Positions 63,929 through 64,000 of a DNA stretch of 64,000 bases are shown in pieces. How positions within the stretch are numbered: position 1 is the stretch's first letter; each line of letters begins with the position of its first letter. The translations under genes and the position numbers were made by a program. This DNA is from Acidovorax sp. NCPPB 3576 (lineage in GTDB: Bacteria; Pseudomonadota; Gammaproteobacteria; Burkholderiales; Burkholderiaceae_C), in contig NZ_CP097267.1 of assembly GCF_028473605.1 (NCBI RefSeq), positions 1,728,501 to 1,792,500 on the forward strand, given 5' to 3'. Under the pieces are notes generated by a model, which saw only the letters and a list, made by a program, of their open reading frames with translations, was not told where the DNA came from and did not search any database.

Positions 63929-64000
63929 CGATTGGGCGGCAGATGTGCAGGCAACGCCCGGTCAGGTCGTTGTCTGTGCAACCCTTGCGCCTGAAAGCCT

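Overview
The window is GC-rich bacterial chromosome from a betaproteobacterium of the family Comamonadaceae, most like Acidovorax or a near relative. This rests on the gene content and order (an unbroken rpsB-tsf-pyrH-frr-uppS-cdsA-dxr-rseP-bamA-skp-lpxD-fabZ-lpxA-lpxB-rnhB block), the protein types, and a dispersed ~55-bp repeat that I recall from genomes of this family. No species call can be made from the sequence alone. I see no prophage, transposase, integrase or CRISPR array.

Layout. 1-4.1 kb: pirin, then a Crp/Fnr-type regulator divergent from an HD-domain protein. A dyad operator sits in the gap. A class II aldolase with an in-frame stop near its natural start and a BASS-family carrier follow. 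4.2-9.3 kb (minus strand): a Cache chemoreceptor, an MFS transporter, a DUF1445 protein and a LysR regulator. 9.3-14.1 kb (minus): a lipid A phosphoethanolamine transferase with a PmrA-box-like site upstream, then the glutathione-dependent formaldehyde operon frmA / epoxide-hydrolase-like enzyme / fghA. This operon is divergent from a GATase1-AraC regulator. 15.5-19.5 kb: a large hybrid histidine kinase with a C-terminal GAF domain, a 68-aa small ORF, and tRNA-Arg(TCT) followed by several hairpins. 19.7-31.2 kb: YbaL-type CPA2 transporter, M14 peptidase lipoprotein, EEP nuclease, RhlE, EttA and a DUF1631 protein.

31.2-38.8 kb (minus): a TAXI solute-binding protein coupled to an S58 aminopeptidase, then a copper-handling operon (His/Cys-rich protein, His-rich exported protein, TolC-like lipoprotein, multicopper oxidase, DUF411, CusF-like). 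No RND pump is present in the window. 38.8-42.5 kb: YitT protein and a Zn/Cd/Pb P-type ATPase divergent from its MerR-family regulator, with a recognisable 19-bp-spacer promoter. 42.5-45.2 kb: an Mla-type lipid transport operon (permease, MCE protein, lipoprotein) whose ATPase gene is missing. A strong hairpin and a 23-codon ORF lie in the gap. 45.2-48.5 kb (minus): a small exported protein, Nnr and a DadA-like flavoenzyme.

48.6-64 kb (plus): translation factors (S2, EF-Ts, RRF), UMP kinase, undecaprenyl and phospholipid synthesis (UppS, CdsA), isoprenoid entry (Dxr), sigma-E proteolysis (RseP), outer-membrane biogenesis (BamA, Skp), lipid A synthesis (LpxD, FabZ, LpxA, LpxB), RNase HII and a SpoU methyltransferase. 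Most junctions in the 3' half overlap by a few bases, which suggests long polycistronic transcripts. The last 72 bases hold nothing I can identify.
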